64,000 nucleotides of DNA from Vitis vinifera (GCF_030704535.1 NC_081818.1:28724001-28788000), one strand, 5' to 3'. Positions 10,376-24,920 are shown, counted from the first letter of the stretch. Numbers and translations: made by a program. Notes: a model not told the origin generated them from the letters alone.

Positions 10376-13114
10376 TTCAAATCTTAAACAAGTACTTCCT
10401 CAGCATGTGACTTTAAAGAGGCCTAGCTCCTAGCTCCTAGCCCCTAGCCCCCTGCGAGAATTGGTTGGTTGGTTGCTTTGCTGCCCTACTCAGGAATCAG
10501 GATTCCGCTGCGGGTGAGTGTGGGCGTGCAGGCACCACAGTACATGCGCAATGAACAAGTGTCTGAATGCCTCCGATAATTCAAGTTAAAATGCATTAAG
10601 GGCGGGTGGGGGGCCCTTATGCAGCCCATTGAAAGGGACACGACTGGACTTGCAATTGAGGACCATCAAAAAGCTAAAAGCTCCACTAAATTTCTTTCCA
10701 TATTCCGAATCCCCCAGCAACTGCCCTCTTAGATTTGATTGAAGCCTTTTCACATATATAGTAAAAGCAGTTCTCTAATGGGAAAAAACCCTATCGCCAA
10801 TGCCATGGATACCATCACCCAACTGTAACTATTAACATATAGTCCTTTCATGTCTGTTTTGGTATCACTCCCACCCAATGATGAATTCTGCCGATACACT
10901 GATTAAAACTTGAGGTGACGTGTATGGGAGAACAACACCAATAGACGCCTGATTACCATCACCTTTTTCTCCTGCAAATTTCCCCCCCTCAGTCCATTGC
11001 TTTGCCCATTTAGAGTTTCTCCTGCAATTTTCCCACGTCCATTGCTTTGCCCCATTTAGAGCTTGCCCCAACTTCCAACTTCCAACCATACTTCTAAAGT
11101 GTTGTATGTGGGCAAGTTTCTAAGCATGTCAAGACGCAAGAGTTCCCTTTCTCATCAGTTTGATGAGTGGAAGTCCATTTGCCTATCTGTTAATGGGGGC
11201 TCCTGCTTAATCTCAACTATCTTGTTGATAACTAGGAAGCCACTTAAGTGAACTACTTCAAACATAGCGTCACTGAAAATCATGTTTGAGAGGGACAGTA
11301 ATCAATCCACTAATTACCATTCTTGTGGACTATGATGTCACATTTTCTTTCAGAACCGTCCTTGTCTCATTCAGTAAATCAAGTAAAAGAAGAAAAAAGA
11401 ACCCAGAAAAAAACACTCTACTGGATCAAAAACCCTTTGTCTTTTCTCTCTTTTTTTAGTGGAAACATAAATCCCGTGAAGAGATAGATAGATAGATAGG
11501 TAGACAAAAATGTATTTATTTGTGTTACCATTATATTAGCATTAGGTAACAAACTTCTATAAAAGAGATGATTAGTGAAGAGACCTAGATGCCCATACAT
11601 TTATAAGTGCACATTGTGTCATACAGGTGGTGTGGTTGTCTAGTCACATAATTAACGCAATGAATCGATTCTCTTACAGTAGCATGGCAGCGCCCAACTC
11701 ATACTGTAGCATATCATGCTGTGGTGATTTCCTTTAAATTTTTCTCTTTATTTTCCCCTCCCCTCTCCAACCCTAGAGCCAGTACTGCACACAAGCAAGT
11801 AGGAGACAGCCGGAATGAATAAAGTTGCATAAAGGTGTCCCTAATAATTATCAAATTTAATAGTCAAAAATTTGCATAGATACTGGTTGTATTTTTTTTT
11901 ATCATAGAAATCCATAACCAGGCAACATAATAATGGGGATTGCGCATATGCATGGTCTCTGGCCCTTCAACTCTTTTTCTAAATATACACAATTTCTCAG
12001 GAAAATAGCCCCCAAGAATCAATGTGGGCCTGGTACTTTCAATAAAGAAATGGCGTGGAGAATTAATGGCAAACCAAGATTCTTCTCCTTTGGGAGAAAC
12101 TTGTGTGGGTGGTGCATATTTCAATGTAATGAGCAATATTGTGCTTGGGTTCTTCAATTTGCTCTGTGTATATATTTTTTTTTTTGGTGGGGGGTTTAAT
12201 TATAGGTCGATGAAACGAATGTCGAGTGTTTGGATCTCGAGAAAATGGGTCATAAAAGAGAAATTGAGAGGCTTATGATGATTAAAGTGCAGTGGCCCAT
12301 CCAAGAGTGAGCAAATCAAAGAAGAAATAAGTAGTAGAATAAAACACAAAATCATTATTGAGGAGTTCCTGTCCATGCTTTGTGTTCCACTAAGAACACA
12401 CCACCTTATTTGGCTACAGGTGACGAGACGGGGTTCAAGCAACGTGTCCAAAGAAATTTTCCCATTCCGGCCCCGTTTTAATTTTTTAATATTATTTATA
12501 AGTGGATTCAAATTATAATTTATTTATTTATTTAAGAAGCATATATTTTTTTTATATAAAAATTAAATAAATTAATTTTTTACTAAGCCTAAATTGGGAT
12601 TTTAAAACAAATTCTTGCTAAATAAAAATTTTAAAAATAATTTTCAAATCTATCCCTAATCTATTTATGCTTTTGTCAAATTATACTCATCAAAATTTTC
12701 AGTCGTATTAATGTGGGTTTTCTCTATTTATAATTATTATGCTACTTTTGAAATATAATTATAATAATAATTTTCTAATCTTTCAATCATGGATAAGATT
12801 TAAGGTCAAGTTGACTTTTTAAAATTATAATTACTATACTTATGATGAAAATACAATGATAATGATTGTTTTTTCTTGTTCTTCACCATTCAATTATTAA
12901 TAAAATTTAATGTCACGTGGGGTTTTTCATTTATAATGCAGGGGTATTGGGTTTTTTAGTTTTTTATTGGAAGTAATTTGTTTTTTTATTTTAAGTGTTT
13001 TTTTTATTATTTTTTCATAACTTAATATAATTTTTTGGTTAAATAAAATATATAATATGTTAGTCTTTTTTGTTATTTTTTAATGTTTAATATAAATAAA
13101 ATATTATAAAAATA

Positions 13115-13660
13115 AAATAATATATATTGTTTTTTTTTATATATTATATGGATAATCCAATGTATAAAGATCATGATTAGGAATTGTTTGATCATCTTTC
13201 TTTTTTTTTTTCTAAAGAAAATATGAAATTTATGGAGAAAAAAAATGTCAATATTCAATCAAATGACATCGAATATATTTTTAAACTTTTTTTGGGAAAT
13301 AAATGTGTTATACATAATATGTTAAAGTATAGTGTGAACATATAAAAATACTGAGTATATATATATAAAATAAATAATTTTTTTATATTATATTGATGAT
13401 TAGTTCTAGATCATCTTTTTTCAAAAAAAATTATTTATTATTATAAAAAAAATATCAATTAAAGTGGAGAATTTCTTCAAACAATAAATAATTGATTGAC
13501 TACTCAATCAAACATCGAATACTTTTTTTATTTCGTCGCTTTTTAAGAAGCAAGTGTTATATATATATATATGGTTTTTTTTTATATATTATATGGATAA
13601 TCGGAGGATTATTATCGAGAATTATTTGATCAGCTTTATATATATATATACATATATAAA
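13115..13660 (+). repeat. Degenerate AT-rich tandem repeat, two to three copies
   Basis: Three blocks starting near 13125, 13380 and 13567 share a T-run followed by TATATTATATGGATAATC or a close variant, then a (T)GATCA(T/G)CTTT stretch. The first two continue into related strings around AATCAAA(TG)ACATCGAATA at about 13260 and 13508. The period is roughly 190-255 bases, with indels. Confidence 0.55.
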
Positions 13661-16600
13661 ACATTTTTAAAATCATAAGATGTTTGTGGAAGTGGCTGAC
13701 AATCTATCCCTGCAGTTAGGGTGAGCGCCCACTTGCAGTTAGACTGTGCTGCAACACCCTACACCTTGAACTTATCCATCCTTGAGCTTATCCAAATGAT
13801 AGGTTAGAGGGTGGGGAATTAACTATCTATATAAATGCTTTTTTTTTTTTTTGGGAGTTTCAAAGGACTATTTAAGAGATGAGAAATGATATGACCGCAT
13901 GCCAATTACTTACGTGGCAACTAAACAAGAGTCGGTCTTGGGATTTGGTAAACTTTCTTGCCACGTCTTAATTTGCAGTCCCCATAAGGCGTGGAACCGT
14001 CCCTTGTGTAAAATAATAATGCCGCCAATAATATTAATAATGATAATTAATGTAAAAGATTATGACCTCATGTTAAGGCGGTGTGAAAGACAATAATATT
14101 CCATGCATTGAATCTGAGGCTTCTTACCTTGGCTCCCATCCCCCGAGAGAGTAGAGGAAAAGGTCAACCACCTCAAGCCATGGAAGTGTTCTTTAAAAGA
14201 GTTTTGGAAATTTAATAAAAGTTTATCTTAAAATATATCTTAATTTATTTTTTATATTTATATAATTATTTTTTATTTTCTGATTGCTAAAAAATAAAAA
14301 AAATAAAAATTATTTTAAAAAATAATTATCAAATATTATTTTAATCTCCCTCAATTGTTATGATTTTAAAAATGGCTTAAAAATGTAAATACTAAAAAAG
14401 TGTTGTCTTGAATATATTTAAATTTTATTTAAAATATAATAATTTTTTAAGATTTATCAATAAAAATAATGATTTTTAAAAATTATTTAAAAACAAAATA
14501 ATTTTTTTAACATGATGAGTGAGAGAGGGTGAGTATTCTAACTGACCAATAAGTGTCTTTAGTGTTTATAACATTTTTTTTGTTTTTAATATTAAAAATA
14601 TTTGAAACATTTTTTAAAATTATCTCAAAGGCATCTTAATTCTATTTCTAGTTTAAGTGTCATTATAACTACCGTTCATTTTTAAACCCTTAACTATTTT
14701 AATTATTTACTGTTTATTAATTTTAAATAGAATGAAAGAGTTAAAATTTTTCAAATCAAAGTTGTTATTACTTTTATATCAAATCACTTTTCATTTTATT
14801 TAGGATTTAATTTTTTTATTTTTAAAATCAAAATTTGTATATAGGGCACTTAAAATTTTTGTAATTATTGGAATTATTCTTCACGTTAAAAACCTTCCCG
14901 TAACCCAAGAATCCTTTCCTATTTATGGCAACAACAATTTATGACTTTTTTTTTCTTTATACAACCCATAATTAATAATTAAATTAAATTAAAAAATAAA
15001 TATAAAATAAAGATGGTTGTAAGTGGCTTTAGAGGCCCTTGTGAGAAGAGGAAAGGGGACATGCAAAAGTCAATTTGTTCACTTCTTGTAGTGAGACTTT
15101 CAGTTTCAGCTGGGCAAGGATGTCATCATAATTTCATCCAATCTAACTTAAATGACTTATTCCTACTTTACTTGTTATGACTTACACTTTACTTGTTTCT
15201 CAAGCTATGAATCGTGCGCATACGAAATGTTTTCGTTGTTGCATTGAAAAAAAAACTATTAAAAAATAGAAAAATAACACGAGGATACGTGGTATTCTTA
15301 TAGGTATGCACGTCACTGTGTTTGGCAACGATTATTTTTTTAAATTTAAAATATATATATATTTGTGAGACTTTTGATCAAAACTGCTTTTCCAATTTTT
15401 TTTTAATAAATTATTTTTTTATAATGATTTTAATTATTTTTGTACGAGTTGTTAAATAATAATTAAAAATAAAAATATTTTAAAATTGTATTTTTTTAAT
15501 AAGAGGTAAAAGGCTAAAAGTTATGTTTTGTATTTGAGATTTTAGATAGAATTATTTTTAAGAAATTTTCTTTAAAATTTATTTTTAAATATTATCAATA
15601 AATCTAAAAAAAAAAAATGTTTTTGTCGATGTGCCAAAATATATATGTATAATTAAAATTTATCAAAAATTTATATAGTTTTTAATTCTTTAATCTTTAT
15701 ATAATAGGAAGAAATAATTCAAATAAATTTGAAAAAATATATAAATTAAATTTATTATGTTTAAATTTTTTTTCTCATTTTATTTCATTTTATTTTTTTA
15801 AATATTTTCTCTCAAATTTTTTAAAAACAGATATAATTTAAAAGTTTTGGTATTTATTAAATTGAATAAACGGGTTCGAAATATGACTTTTGAGTCACGT
15901 GATTTATGCATTTTTTAGGTGACTATATCAATCAAGCATAAATAAATCTGTTTGGTTGAATTCATTTTAAATTTATTATAATTTTTATATTTGGATTAAC
16001 CAATGTATTAGTAATGACTATACATTATTGTTATTTCTAAGATCTAACCATACCCTCTACAAATATAATTTTGGTTACATTACACGATGCCCAATTTCTA
16101 GGAAAGTGTGTGAGGGTGTATTAAATGATACAAATTATTTTCCTTTAGAATTTTTTTTTTTTTTTTTTTAAAAAAAAACGTGCAAGGGACTTTTCATTAT
16201 CAATTACACATGATGATGTATTGATTTGACCGAGAATATAAGCATAAAATCGTAGTACAAAGTCTGAAAAAGATTACAAATTCCAAGACTTTTGAAGGAA
16301 AATGGGCATTGAATGAAAATTTGGGCATTTTGGTCATTTGGGTCTTTGCACAAGTTCCATGGCATGATGGCAAGGGGCACTGCTTTCTCCAACATCCAAT
16401 TAAGTAGTAATGGATGATAGAAGATGAGAAAAAAGAAAAAGGCAAGAAGGAACACGTGACACGTAGAAGAGATGATAATATTGTTATTATGCCTCCTAAG
16501 GCATGGGCTCATCAACCCAGTCATGAAATATCTCATCCATAATAATTATTCAAAAATACTAATATATAATTTATTTGATTAAAATATTTTTAATTTTGAT

Positions 16601-18591
16601 AAAAATATCTTTTAATTTTGATAAAAATATCTTTTAATTTTTATACTATTTTACAGTGAATATAAAGATTTCTCACATGTTCAATAAAGCTAAAATCTCA
16701 GTCACTCTTCTTGACTTACTTGCCTTCTTGTTGTTCAGCATTTTGAACTATCCACTTTGAAGACATATAATTCAACGGATAACTCTTTTCAATATTTTCT
16801 TGCATAGTTTTTTTTTTTTTCTTTTTTCTTCGATGAGTTTAGGCATTAACTACCACATTTGATTGCTTGATGAATAATTATTGAATATAATAATAAAAGA
16901 AAATTCTGCAAACAATTATTATATTTATAATATCTTAAATTAGTAAAATTACAATAATACCCCTCTTATAACAAGACCATCCGACTCCAATCTAAACATG
17001 CACTATTTATAAAATATGGATGAAAATAATAACTCAAAAAAATTATTTTAATAAAAATGCATTTTGAGGAAACTAATTTTAATTTCATACATCAGAATAG
17101 TGTTTATCTCACATTACCTGAAAATGTCTTTATTTTTGTTTTGGTTTTAAAATAACATTATTAGTTGAATAATGTATCATCTTTACGTGAGTTAGATTAG
17201 TACACGTGACAACCCATATATACGTATAAGGATATTTTCAGGTAATAGGAGGTAGGCATTATTCCAATATATGAAATGAGAATTATTTTTCCTAAAATAC
17301 ATCCCAATTTTTTTGAGTTCTCTTATCATCTTTAGCCATCTCTTTAATTGTAATTAATTTTTTTCATATGAAAATTCAAAAGAATAGTAATAATAATAAA
17401 AAAAATAGAATAAGAATATTTGAGAAAATATGTTTTTTTTTCTTAGAAACAAATACTACAACGCTAGGAAACCATTATGAATTATTTTCTCATTCACTCA
17501 ATTATCTCATTAATTCATTGTATTATCCCCATTTAGGAGATTTTCTTATCCTCTACTTTTATAACCTCTTTTATCAATGTAAATATGGGAGAATAAAAGT
17601 TTCTTTTTTTTATTTAATTTATATATTTAGTTTTAAAAAAATTAAAATTTTTGTTTATGTGATATTTCGGATTTATAAAATAAAATTTTATTTTATAATT
17701 AATAAAAATAAAAATAAAAATCATTTTTATTGCAAGTTTCGTCATTTATAAAAAACATACTTTAGTTTTTACATTCAAAAACTATAAAGTTATCAATATT
17801 TTCCAAATATTTTTATTCTAATGCATCTAATTCCCATTTTCCTAAAAATCAATTAATCCTATTTAAAATTATTAATTAAATATAAGGCCTAATTAAACTT
17901 AAGGTGCTTAATTTAAATGAATATTAATTAATTCTTAAATAAATAAAAATATTTGGCTAAACTGATGTGATAATTCTCAAATTATGAATTTAATCCTCGT
18001 ATGTTTTTATTTGAAAAATAACTAATTTTTTATATATATATTTTATTATTTTAAATATTTATATATTTGTTTTCAAAGAAAAAAATTATTTTTATAAGAA
18101 AAGAATAAAGATATTATTGTTAAAATAAAATAAAATAAAATAAAAGGCTAAAATTTAAAATTTAGGAACCTTTTAATCAAGTAACCATCGGAATGATGGG
18201 ATTGTTGTTTCCTTCACAAAATCTTTTAGACATTGATTTTACCAGTAAGGAAGATTTCGGAGTAAGTGAAAGGTTGCTTTGTCTTTTCCAGTTGTTAGAA
18301 TCCCATTATGATTTGGGAACCTACTAAATATCACATGAAATATTTCAGAATCGGCTTATGAAGAATTGAGAATCTCCTAAAAATAAAAATTGAAAAAAAA
18401 ATATATATAAAATGAGAATTGATTTTCTCGATGTGGGAATTGGTAAAAAATGAAATTAAAAAAAAAAGTTGAAATAAAAAAAATAGATATTAGATTATGT
18501 ACGAGTACAGCAGAGTGATAGCTGGGGGAAATATTTCTTAAAATAGAAAAAACAGAGAGGCGGAGGAGTGGGACCCATGAACCCAAAACGG

Positions 18592-18605
18592 CGTCATTAC
18601 TGACG
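18592..18605. promoter_or_regulatory. as-1-like inverted TGACG pair
   Basis: CGTCATTACTGACG places two TGACG half-sites in inverted orientation, about 150 bases upstream of the TATA box of the ABC transporter. TGA-type bZIP factors bind TGACG pairs and drive xenobiotic and salicylate responses, which suits a transporter promoter. Function is inferred. Confidence 0.4.
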
Positions 18606-18743
18606 AAATTTGTATTAGATATTAAAGTCAACCATGATCTATGCGAAGCACATGTTCAAGGAGATTAAAGACGAAAAATACACATGAAATCAGTATTCTA
18701 ACCACTTTGTACAACAACAAATACAATTCTCACTCCCCATTTC

Positions 18744-18755
18744 TATTATATATAC
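18744..18755 (+). promoter_or_regulatory. TATA box of the ABC transporter gene
   Basis: TATTATATATAC lies about 170 bases upstream of the start codon. Transcription would begin near 18780, giving a 5' leader of roughly 130 bases with no upstream ATG before the one at 18894, which is in frame. Confidence 0.55.
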
Positions 18756-18914
18756 CCATCGCTCCCATTCACTTCTTCTCGCACTAGTATTTGAAAAGGA
18801 CAAAAACGTTTTTTGGAAGCAAGCAAACGGTAGAAAGTAGAAAAGATCGAGCACCCAAGAGGGTGGTGGTTTGTTGAGAATCTCCACTGTTGTTTGTTGT
18901 GTGTGGGGGGGGAG

Positions 18915-21900
18915 ATGGGTGGGAGGAAGAAGAGCAATGGCTCTGTACGGTCCATTTTCATGCATGCCGACGCTGCAGATTTGTGGTTGATGGCTTTCGG
19001 GTTCCTCGGAGCTCTGGGTGATGGGTTTTCCATGCCGGTGGTTTTGTATGTGACCAGCGAGATTATGAATAATATCGGCAGTTCCTCAACTTCTGCTGCT
19101 GATGCCTTCGTTGATAAAATCAACAAGGTCCTTTGTTTTTCTCTTTCTCTTTCTCTTTCTCGATTTATGTATACACAGGGGTGTATGTATAATTAAGCTA
19201 ACCGGGATTTGGGGTTTTGGGTGACAGAATGCAGTGACTTTGCTGTACATTGCTTGTGGGTCATGGGTTGCTTGTTTCCTAGGTGGGTTTTACTTTGATT
19301 TTGTTTTTCCTTTTTTGTGTTTTTTCCAAGGTTGAGTCAGAGATTGAATATTGGACTTTGCTCGTTTTGTTTTGATTTTCAGAGGGTTATTGCTGGTCAA
19401 GAACAGCAGAGAGACAAGCCACAAGGATGAGGGCTAGATATCTGAAAGCAGTGCTGAGGCAGGACGTGGGCTATTTCGATTTGCATGTGACCAGCACAGC
19501 AGAGGTCATCACCAGCGTCTCCAACGATAGTCTCGTGATTCAAGATGTTCTTAGCGAAAAGGTTGGTTCTTTCAATGCTGCTGTGTGTCACATGTTCATG
19601 ATTTTGTTGTTGTTTTTTTTTTTTCCAATCTCACTGGAATGAATTCATCTCTGCAGGTCCCAAACTTCTTGATGAACGCTGCGACTTTCTTAGGAAGCTA
19701 CATAGCGGCCTTCGCTATGCTGTGGAGGCTAGCTATTGTGGGCTTTCCCTTTGTCGTTGTTCTTGTGATTCCTGGGTTGATGTACGGACGGACACTGATG
19801 GGCCTGGCGAGGACGATCAGGGAAGAGTACAATAAGGCTGGTACCATAGCAGAGCAGGCCATCTCTTCCATCAGAACCGTTTACTCCTTTGTTGGAGAGA
19901 GCAAAACCCGGTCTGATTTCTCTGCAGCTCTCCAAGGCTCTGTGAAATTGGGTCTGCGCCAGGGTTTGGCCAAGGGCTTGGCCATTGGCAGCAACGGTAT
20001 CGTTTTTGCCATATGGTCTTTCATGAGTTGGTACGGTAGCAGAATGGTCATGTATCACGGAGCTCGTGGAGGAACTGTTTTCGTCGTAGGGGCTGCCATC
20101 GCTGTCGGTGGACTGTAATAATCTTTCTTCTTCTTCCTTTTTTTTTTCCATTTATTTTTATTCTTCAACCTGGGTATTTTTTTATTTTCGCAATATTATT
20201 CGGAAAATACGTTAACTTTTCCAGATTGGGGTGCCCATATCCTCTGTTCTTCTTTACCAGCCACCATCCATGAATTTTCGTTATACTCTTCAAAACCCGT
20301 CATCACACACCAAACACATTCTCTGTTTCACTCCCATCTTCTGCTTTTCGCTCAAGAAAAAAAAAGCTAATAATTTCTGTTATTCTCAATTGTCAGATCA
20401 CTGGGTGCCGGATTATCCAACCTGAAGTACTTCTCGGAAGCATGCTCAGCCGGAGAGCGAATAATGGAGATGATAAAAAGAGTCCCAAAGATCGATTCAG
20501 ACAACATGGAGGGCCAAATCCTAGAAAACGTATCTGGGGAAGTGGAATTCAGACACGTAGAATTCGCGTACCCATCACGGCCGGAGAGCATAATTTTTAA
20601 AGACTTCAATCTGAAGATCCCGGCGGGGAAAACAGTGGCATTGGTCGGAGGCAGCGGGTCCGGAAAGTCCACAGCGATATCTCTGTTGCAGAGGTTTTAT
20701 GACCCACTTGGTGGGGAGATTCTTCTTGATGGGGTGGCCATTGATAAGCTACAGCTCAAGTGGGTGAGGTCACAGATGGGCTTAGTGAGCCAAGAACCAG
20801 CACTTTTTGCAACCACCATTAAAGAGAACATACTTTTCGGAAAAGAGGACGCTGTAATGGAGGAGGTAGTTGCTGCTGCCAAAGCTTCTAATGCTCATAA
20901 TTTCATTTGTCAGTTGCCTCAAGGGTATGATACCCAGGTTCGTTCTACTTTCCTTGTCGCTTCCCTCACCATCTCCTCCCTCCTTTTTCTTTTCCTTTTT
21001 TTTTTTTTTGTCCTTTTTCTTCTTTAGCTAGCAACTTTGGTTTTCGTGCATCTTGTAAATCACTTTTTACCGGACTCTATCATCTAATGAATACGTTTTA
21101 AAATACATCATATTAAGCCTACGCACTTCAATTCTTTATATACACGTATAGTATACTATAAATTTATTATTTATTAAGCAAATCAATGTGGACATTTTCC
21201 CTAACTTTCATGGAGAACCACTCATTATAACAAAATTTAGTTCATAATTAAAATTAACATTATATAGATTTCATGATCTGTGAAGTGATCCACTCATGCC
21301 CATCCTCCCTCAAAATTTAGGTTCAAGCAAATATTAAAAATGTTTTTTGGAATTTATTATTATCATTATTGGAAATTTGAAGTAAAGTAATAATTAAAAG
21401 ATAATAAACGTGTGCAGGTGGGGGAGAGAGGAGTTCAAATGTCTGGAGGCCAAAAACAGAGAATCGCCATTGCACGCGCCATCATCAAAGCCCCACAAAT
21501 CCTCCTCCTCGACGAGGCAACCAGCGCGTTAGACTCCGAGTCGGAGCGAGTCGTCCAAGAAGCCCTAGACAATGCGGCCGTTGGCCGCACCACCATCATC
21601 ATCGCCCACCGCCTCTCCACCATCCGCAACGCGGACATCATCACTGTCGTCCAGAATGGCCAGATCATGGAGACCGGCTCTCACGACGACCTCATCCAGA
21701 ACGACGACGGACTCTACACTTCCCTCGTCCGCCTCCAGCAAACCGAGAAGTCGGAGGCCCCTTCACTCCCGATCTCCTCAACCGCCGCGATCTCAACCAG
21801 CATGGATCTCCACAGCACCAGCAGCCGCAGGCTCTCTCTTGTCAGCCGCTCGAGTTCCGCCAACTCAAACGCACCAAGCCGGCCCGCCGGAGAAGTATTC

Positions 21901-24436
21901 ACTGCGGCGGAGCAAGACTTTCCGGTGCCGTCTTTCCGGAGACTGCTGGCAATGAACCTTCCTGAGTGGAAGCAAGCTAGCATGGGATGTTTGAGTGCAG
22001 TCTTGTTTGGTGCCGTTCAACCAGTGTATGCATTCGCAATGGGATCGATGATATCGGTTTATTTCTTCCCTGAACATGATGAAATCAAAAAAAAAACCAG
22101 AACATATGCGCTTTGTTTTGTTGGATTGGCTGTGTTCTCCTTCCTGGTAAATATCAGCCAACATTACAATTTTGCAGCCATGGGAGAGTACCTGACCAAG
22201 CGGGTGAGAGAGAGGATGTTTTCAAAGATTCTGACTTTTGAAGTAGGGTGGTTTGACCAAGACCAGAACTCCACTGGTGCCATTTGCTCTAGGCTCGCCA
22301 AAGATGCCAATGTGGTAAGTTCATTATTTGAAATTTATAAAAAATAATTATTAAAAAACTCAAAATTGACGTCACTTTTGCCCTTTTTGTGTTTTTTTTA
22401 GCCAAATTATTAGAACTGTGAATGATAAACTTTAATAGATGCCGGACATGCAATGATTGAAGGAAATATAACCCACCTTTGGACCTCTTAATTTATGAAA
22501 AATTATTAGGTATATTATATTACCACCCATCTTGTTTTACCTATGCCTCTATGCTTAAGAAAATGTATCTTTTGCCAGACTTTTAAGTAGACTGAAAACA
22601 ATATCAAGTTGTCGCCGTATCCAAGGTGCTAACTTTGGTTCAAAGGCATAGTCACCTTCATTTTTTTAAAGCTTAAAATTTTTGTAAATTTATGGCTGGG
22701 AATGTCCACGATAAGGTCATGTGTGACGTTATGTCTTTTGTATTCATATTTTTTTTAATTGTTATTCTTTATATACCAATCATGTTTAGTTTGCAATGAA
22801 CTAGTAGCCTGGCTAGATGGTGACTTGTTTTTAGCTTAAACTATTGGAACACGCTAATCACTGATAAATTAATTAAGATAGTTTGATCATTGATTATGTT
22901 CAATGATTAAAAGAGTCTCTGAGGCTATGGGCAGACTCAATCCAGCTTCAGGATTGGGTCACCCTATGGCCCTAGAGGCATGACCAACAACATTAACAAC
23001 ATTCATTACGTGGGCATCTAGTTATGTTTATTTGTGATTTTTTTCGGCAGGTGAGATCATTAGTGGGTGATCGAATGGCGCTTCTTGTCCAAACCTTCTC
23101 AGCTGTGATCATCGCCTGCACAATGGGTCTGGTCATTGCGTGGAGACTTGCTGTGGTGATGATAGCGGTTCAACCGCTGATTATAGTCTGCTACTACACA
23201 AGACGGGTGCTTCTCAAAAGCATGTCCGCTAAGGGTATCAAGGCCCAAGAAGAAAGCAGCAAGCTTGCCGCTGAAGCAGTCTCTAATCTCCGAATCATCA
23301 CAGCCTTTTCATCCCAAGCCCGAATCCTGAAAATGCTTGAGGCCGCACAGGAAGGTCCCCTACGGGAAAGTATCCGTCAATCATGGTTCGCTGGGATCGG
23401 ACTCGGAACCTCCCAAAGCCTCATGACATGTACTTGGGCTCTGGATTTTTGGTATGGGGGTAAGTTAATCTCACAAGGCTATATTTCATCAAAAGCATTG
23501 TTTGAGACATTCATGATCTTAGTAAGCACCGGCCGTGTCATTGCCGATGCCGGAAGCATGACCAGTGATCTCGCCAAAGGGTCGGACGCGGTTGGTTCGG
23601 TTTTCGCAGTCCTTGACCGCTACACACGAATAGAACCCGAAGATCCCGATGGTCACCAACCCGAAAAAATAATTGGTCGAGTTGAAATTCGTGATGTGGA
23701 CTTTGCTTACCCGGCTAGACCTGATGTACTTGTGTTTAAAAGCTTCTCAATCAATATAGACGCCGGAAAATCAACGGCACTTGTAGGACAGAGTGGGTCT
23801 GGCAAGTCAACTATCATTGGATTAATAGAAAGATTCTACGACCCACTCCAAGGAAGCGTCAAAATCGACGGTAAAGATATAAGGTCCTATCACCTTAGAG
23901 TACTAAGGAAACACATCGCACTAGTGAGTCAAGAGCCCACACTGTTCGCAGGCACCATAAGAGAAAACATTGCTTACGGCGCATCTGATAAAATCGACGA
24001 ATCAGAAATCATCGAAGCCGCAAGGGCAGCCAACGCTCACGATTTCATTGCGGGACTAAAAAATGGCTATGATACGTGGTGTGGTGACAGAGGAGTACAA
24101 CTCTCCGGTGGGCAGAAGCAGCGTGTCGCTATAGCCCGCGCCATACTAAAAAACCCGGCGGTGCTGTTGCTTGACGAAGCTACGAGCGCACTGGATAGCC
24201 AATCAGAGAAGGTGGTGCAGGATGCTCTGGAGCGCGTGATGGTGGGGCGGACGAGTGTGGTGGTGGCCCACAGGCTGAGTACCATACAGAATTGTGATCT
24301 CATAGCGGTTTTGGATAAAGGAAAAGTGGTGGAGAAAGGGACCCACTCATCCTTGTTAGGAAAAGGCCCCAGTGGTGCGTACTACTCGCTAGTGAACCTC
24401 CAAAGGAGGCCCAACACCTCCAACATGGTCAACTAG
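18915..24436 (+). CDS. ABCB15: ABC transporter B family member 15-like (MDR/P-glycoprotein type)
   Basis: Seven exons (18915-19127, 19228-19282, 19383-19561, 19657-20114, 20397-20937, 21418-22314, 23051-24436) join in frame into about 1242 residues, the full length of a plant ABCB exporter. The order is TMD1, NBD1, linker, TMD2, NBD2. NBD1 has Walker A GGSGSGKS at residue 386, signature MSGGQ at 490 and Walker B ILLLDE near 510. NBD2 has GQSGSGKS at 1027, LSGGQ at 1132 and VLLLDE near 1152, so both ATP sites look intact. The stretches [13 protein letters not shown] and [18 protein letters not shown] are typical of the ABCB15 clade; calling this exact orthologue is a clade-level judgement. It should act as an ATP-driven exporter in the plasma membrane; substrate unknown (auxin and xenobiotics are known for the subfamily). 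An ATG at 18894 would add seven residues; 18915 gives the usual MGG-type start. Confidence 0.95.
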
Positions 24437-24920
24437 AGGGCGAAGATAAGATGCCTTTGCGATGAAATAGGCTTTTGTTTGCCATCATAAGACATATTCA
24501 TGGAGGCCCAACAATCTCTGCATACCAAAAACTAAGATATTTGTTTCTCCAATCAGAAGTCGACCCTCGTCTTCCATTATGTTGTGCCTCTTTCTTAGTA
24601 AATATTAATAATAATAATAATGCTACGTGGTTGCTGTATAGAACAACAGCTATCCAAAAATTAATTTCAATTTTTGTGTCATTGTCCAAACTTGAACAAT
24701 TATTAACATTTGGAATGTTTGTGAATAGAGACAAAGGATGGAATCTGATATGAGATTGCAGCACCACCCGCCAAAAACAAAAATAAAAAGTCGATTCTTA
24801 TGTTGGGGTTCAGCACACAACCAACTCCAATATGAAATGCAATCATGGCAAATTGAAACTTAGATATTTTACAGGTAATATGGGAGGTACTCCAATATCA
24901 TCCATACGGAGATTCGAGGC

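Larger units (their letters stand above)
7001..11800. other. Intergenic DNA with GC-richer islands
   Basis: No gene can be supported. Islands of more balanced composition at about 7290-8040, 9290-9430 and 10420-11350 stand out from the AT-rich surroundings, but their open frames are short and unrelated to any family I know. A 24-base unit (GTCCATTGCTTTGCCC-type) is repeated near 10990 and 11037. A short GATA microsatellite lies near 11483. Confidence 0.5.
11801..18700. other. AT-rich intergenic DNA upstream of the ABC transporter
   Basis: No gene can be supported. The sequence is dominated by A/T runs with several (TA)n tracts. Minor islands are found at 13690-13830, 15000-15200 and 16200-16500. 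A CACGTG G-box and an adjacent ACGT core lie near 16452-16463, too far from any start to assign. Confidence 0.6.

Noticed and set aside
16204-16536. 110-codon minus-strand frame.
   Set aside because: Composition is that of translated AT-rich DNA and there is no splice context or conserved motif.
17368-17751. 127-codon plus-strand frame.
   Set aside because: The peptide is almost entirely K, N, I, F and Y from A/T runs, with no domain.
21572-21955. 127-codon frame overlapping ABC transporter exon 6, and antisense frames over the same exon.
   Set aside because: Shadows of GC-richer coding sequence in the wrong frame; the transporter frame is unambiguous.
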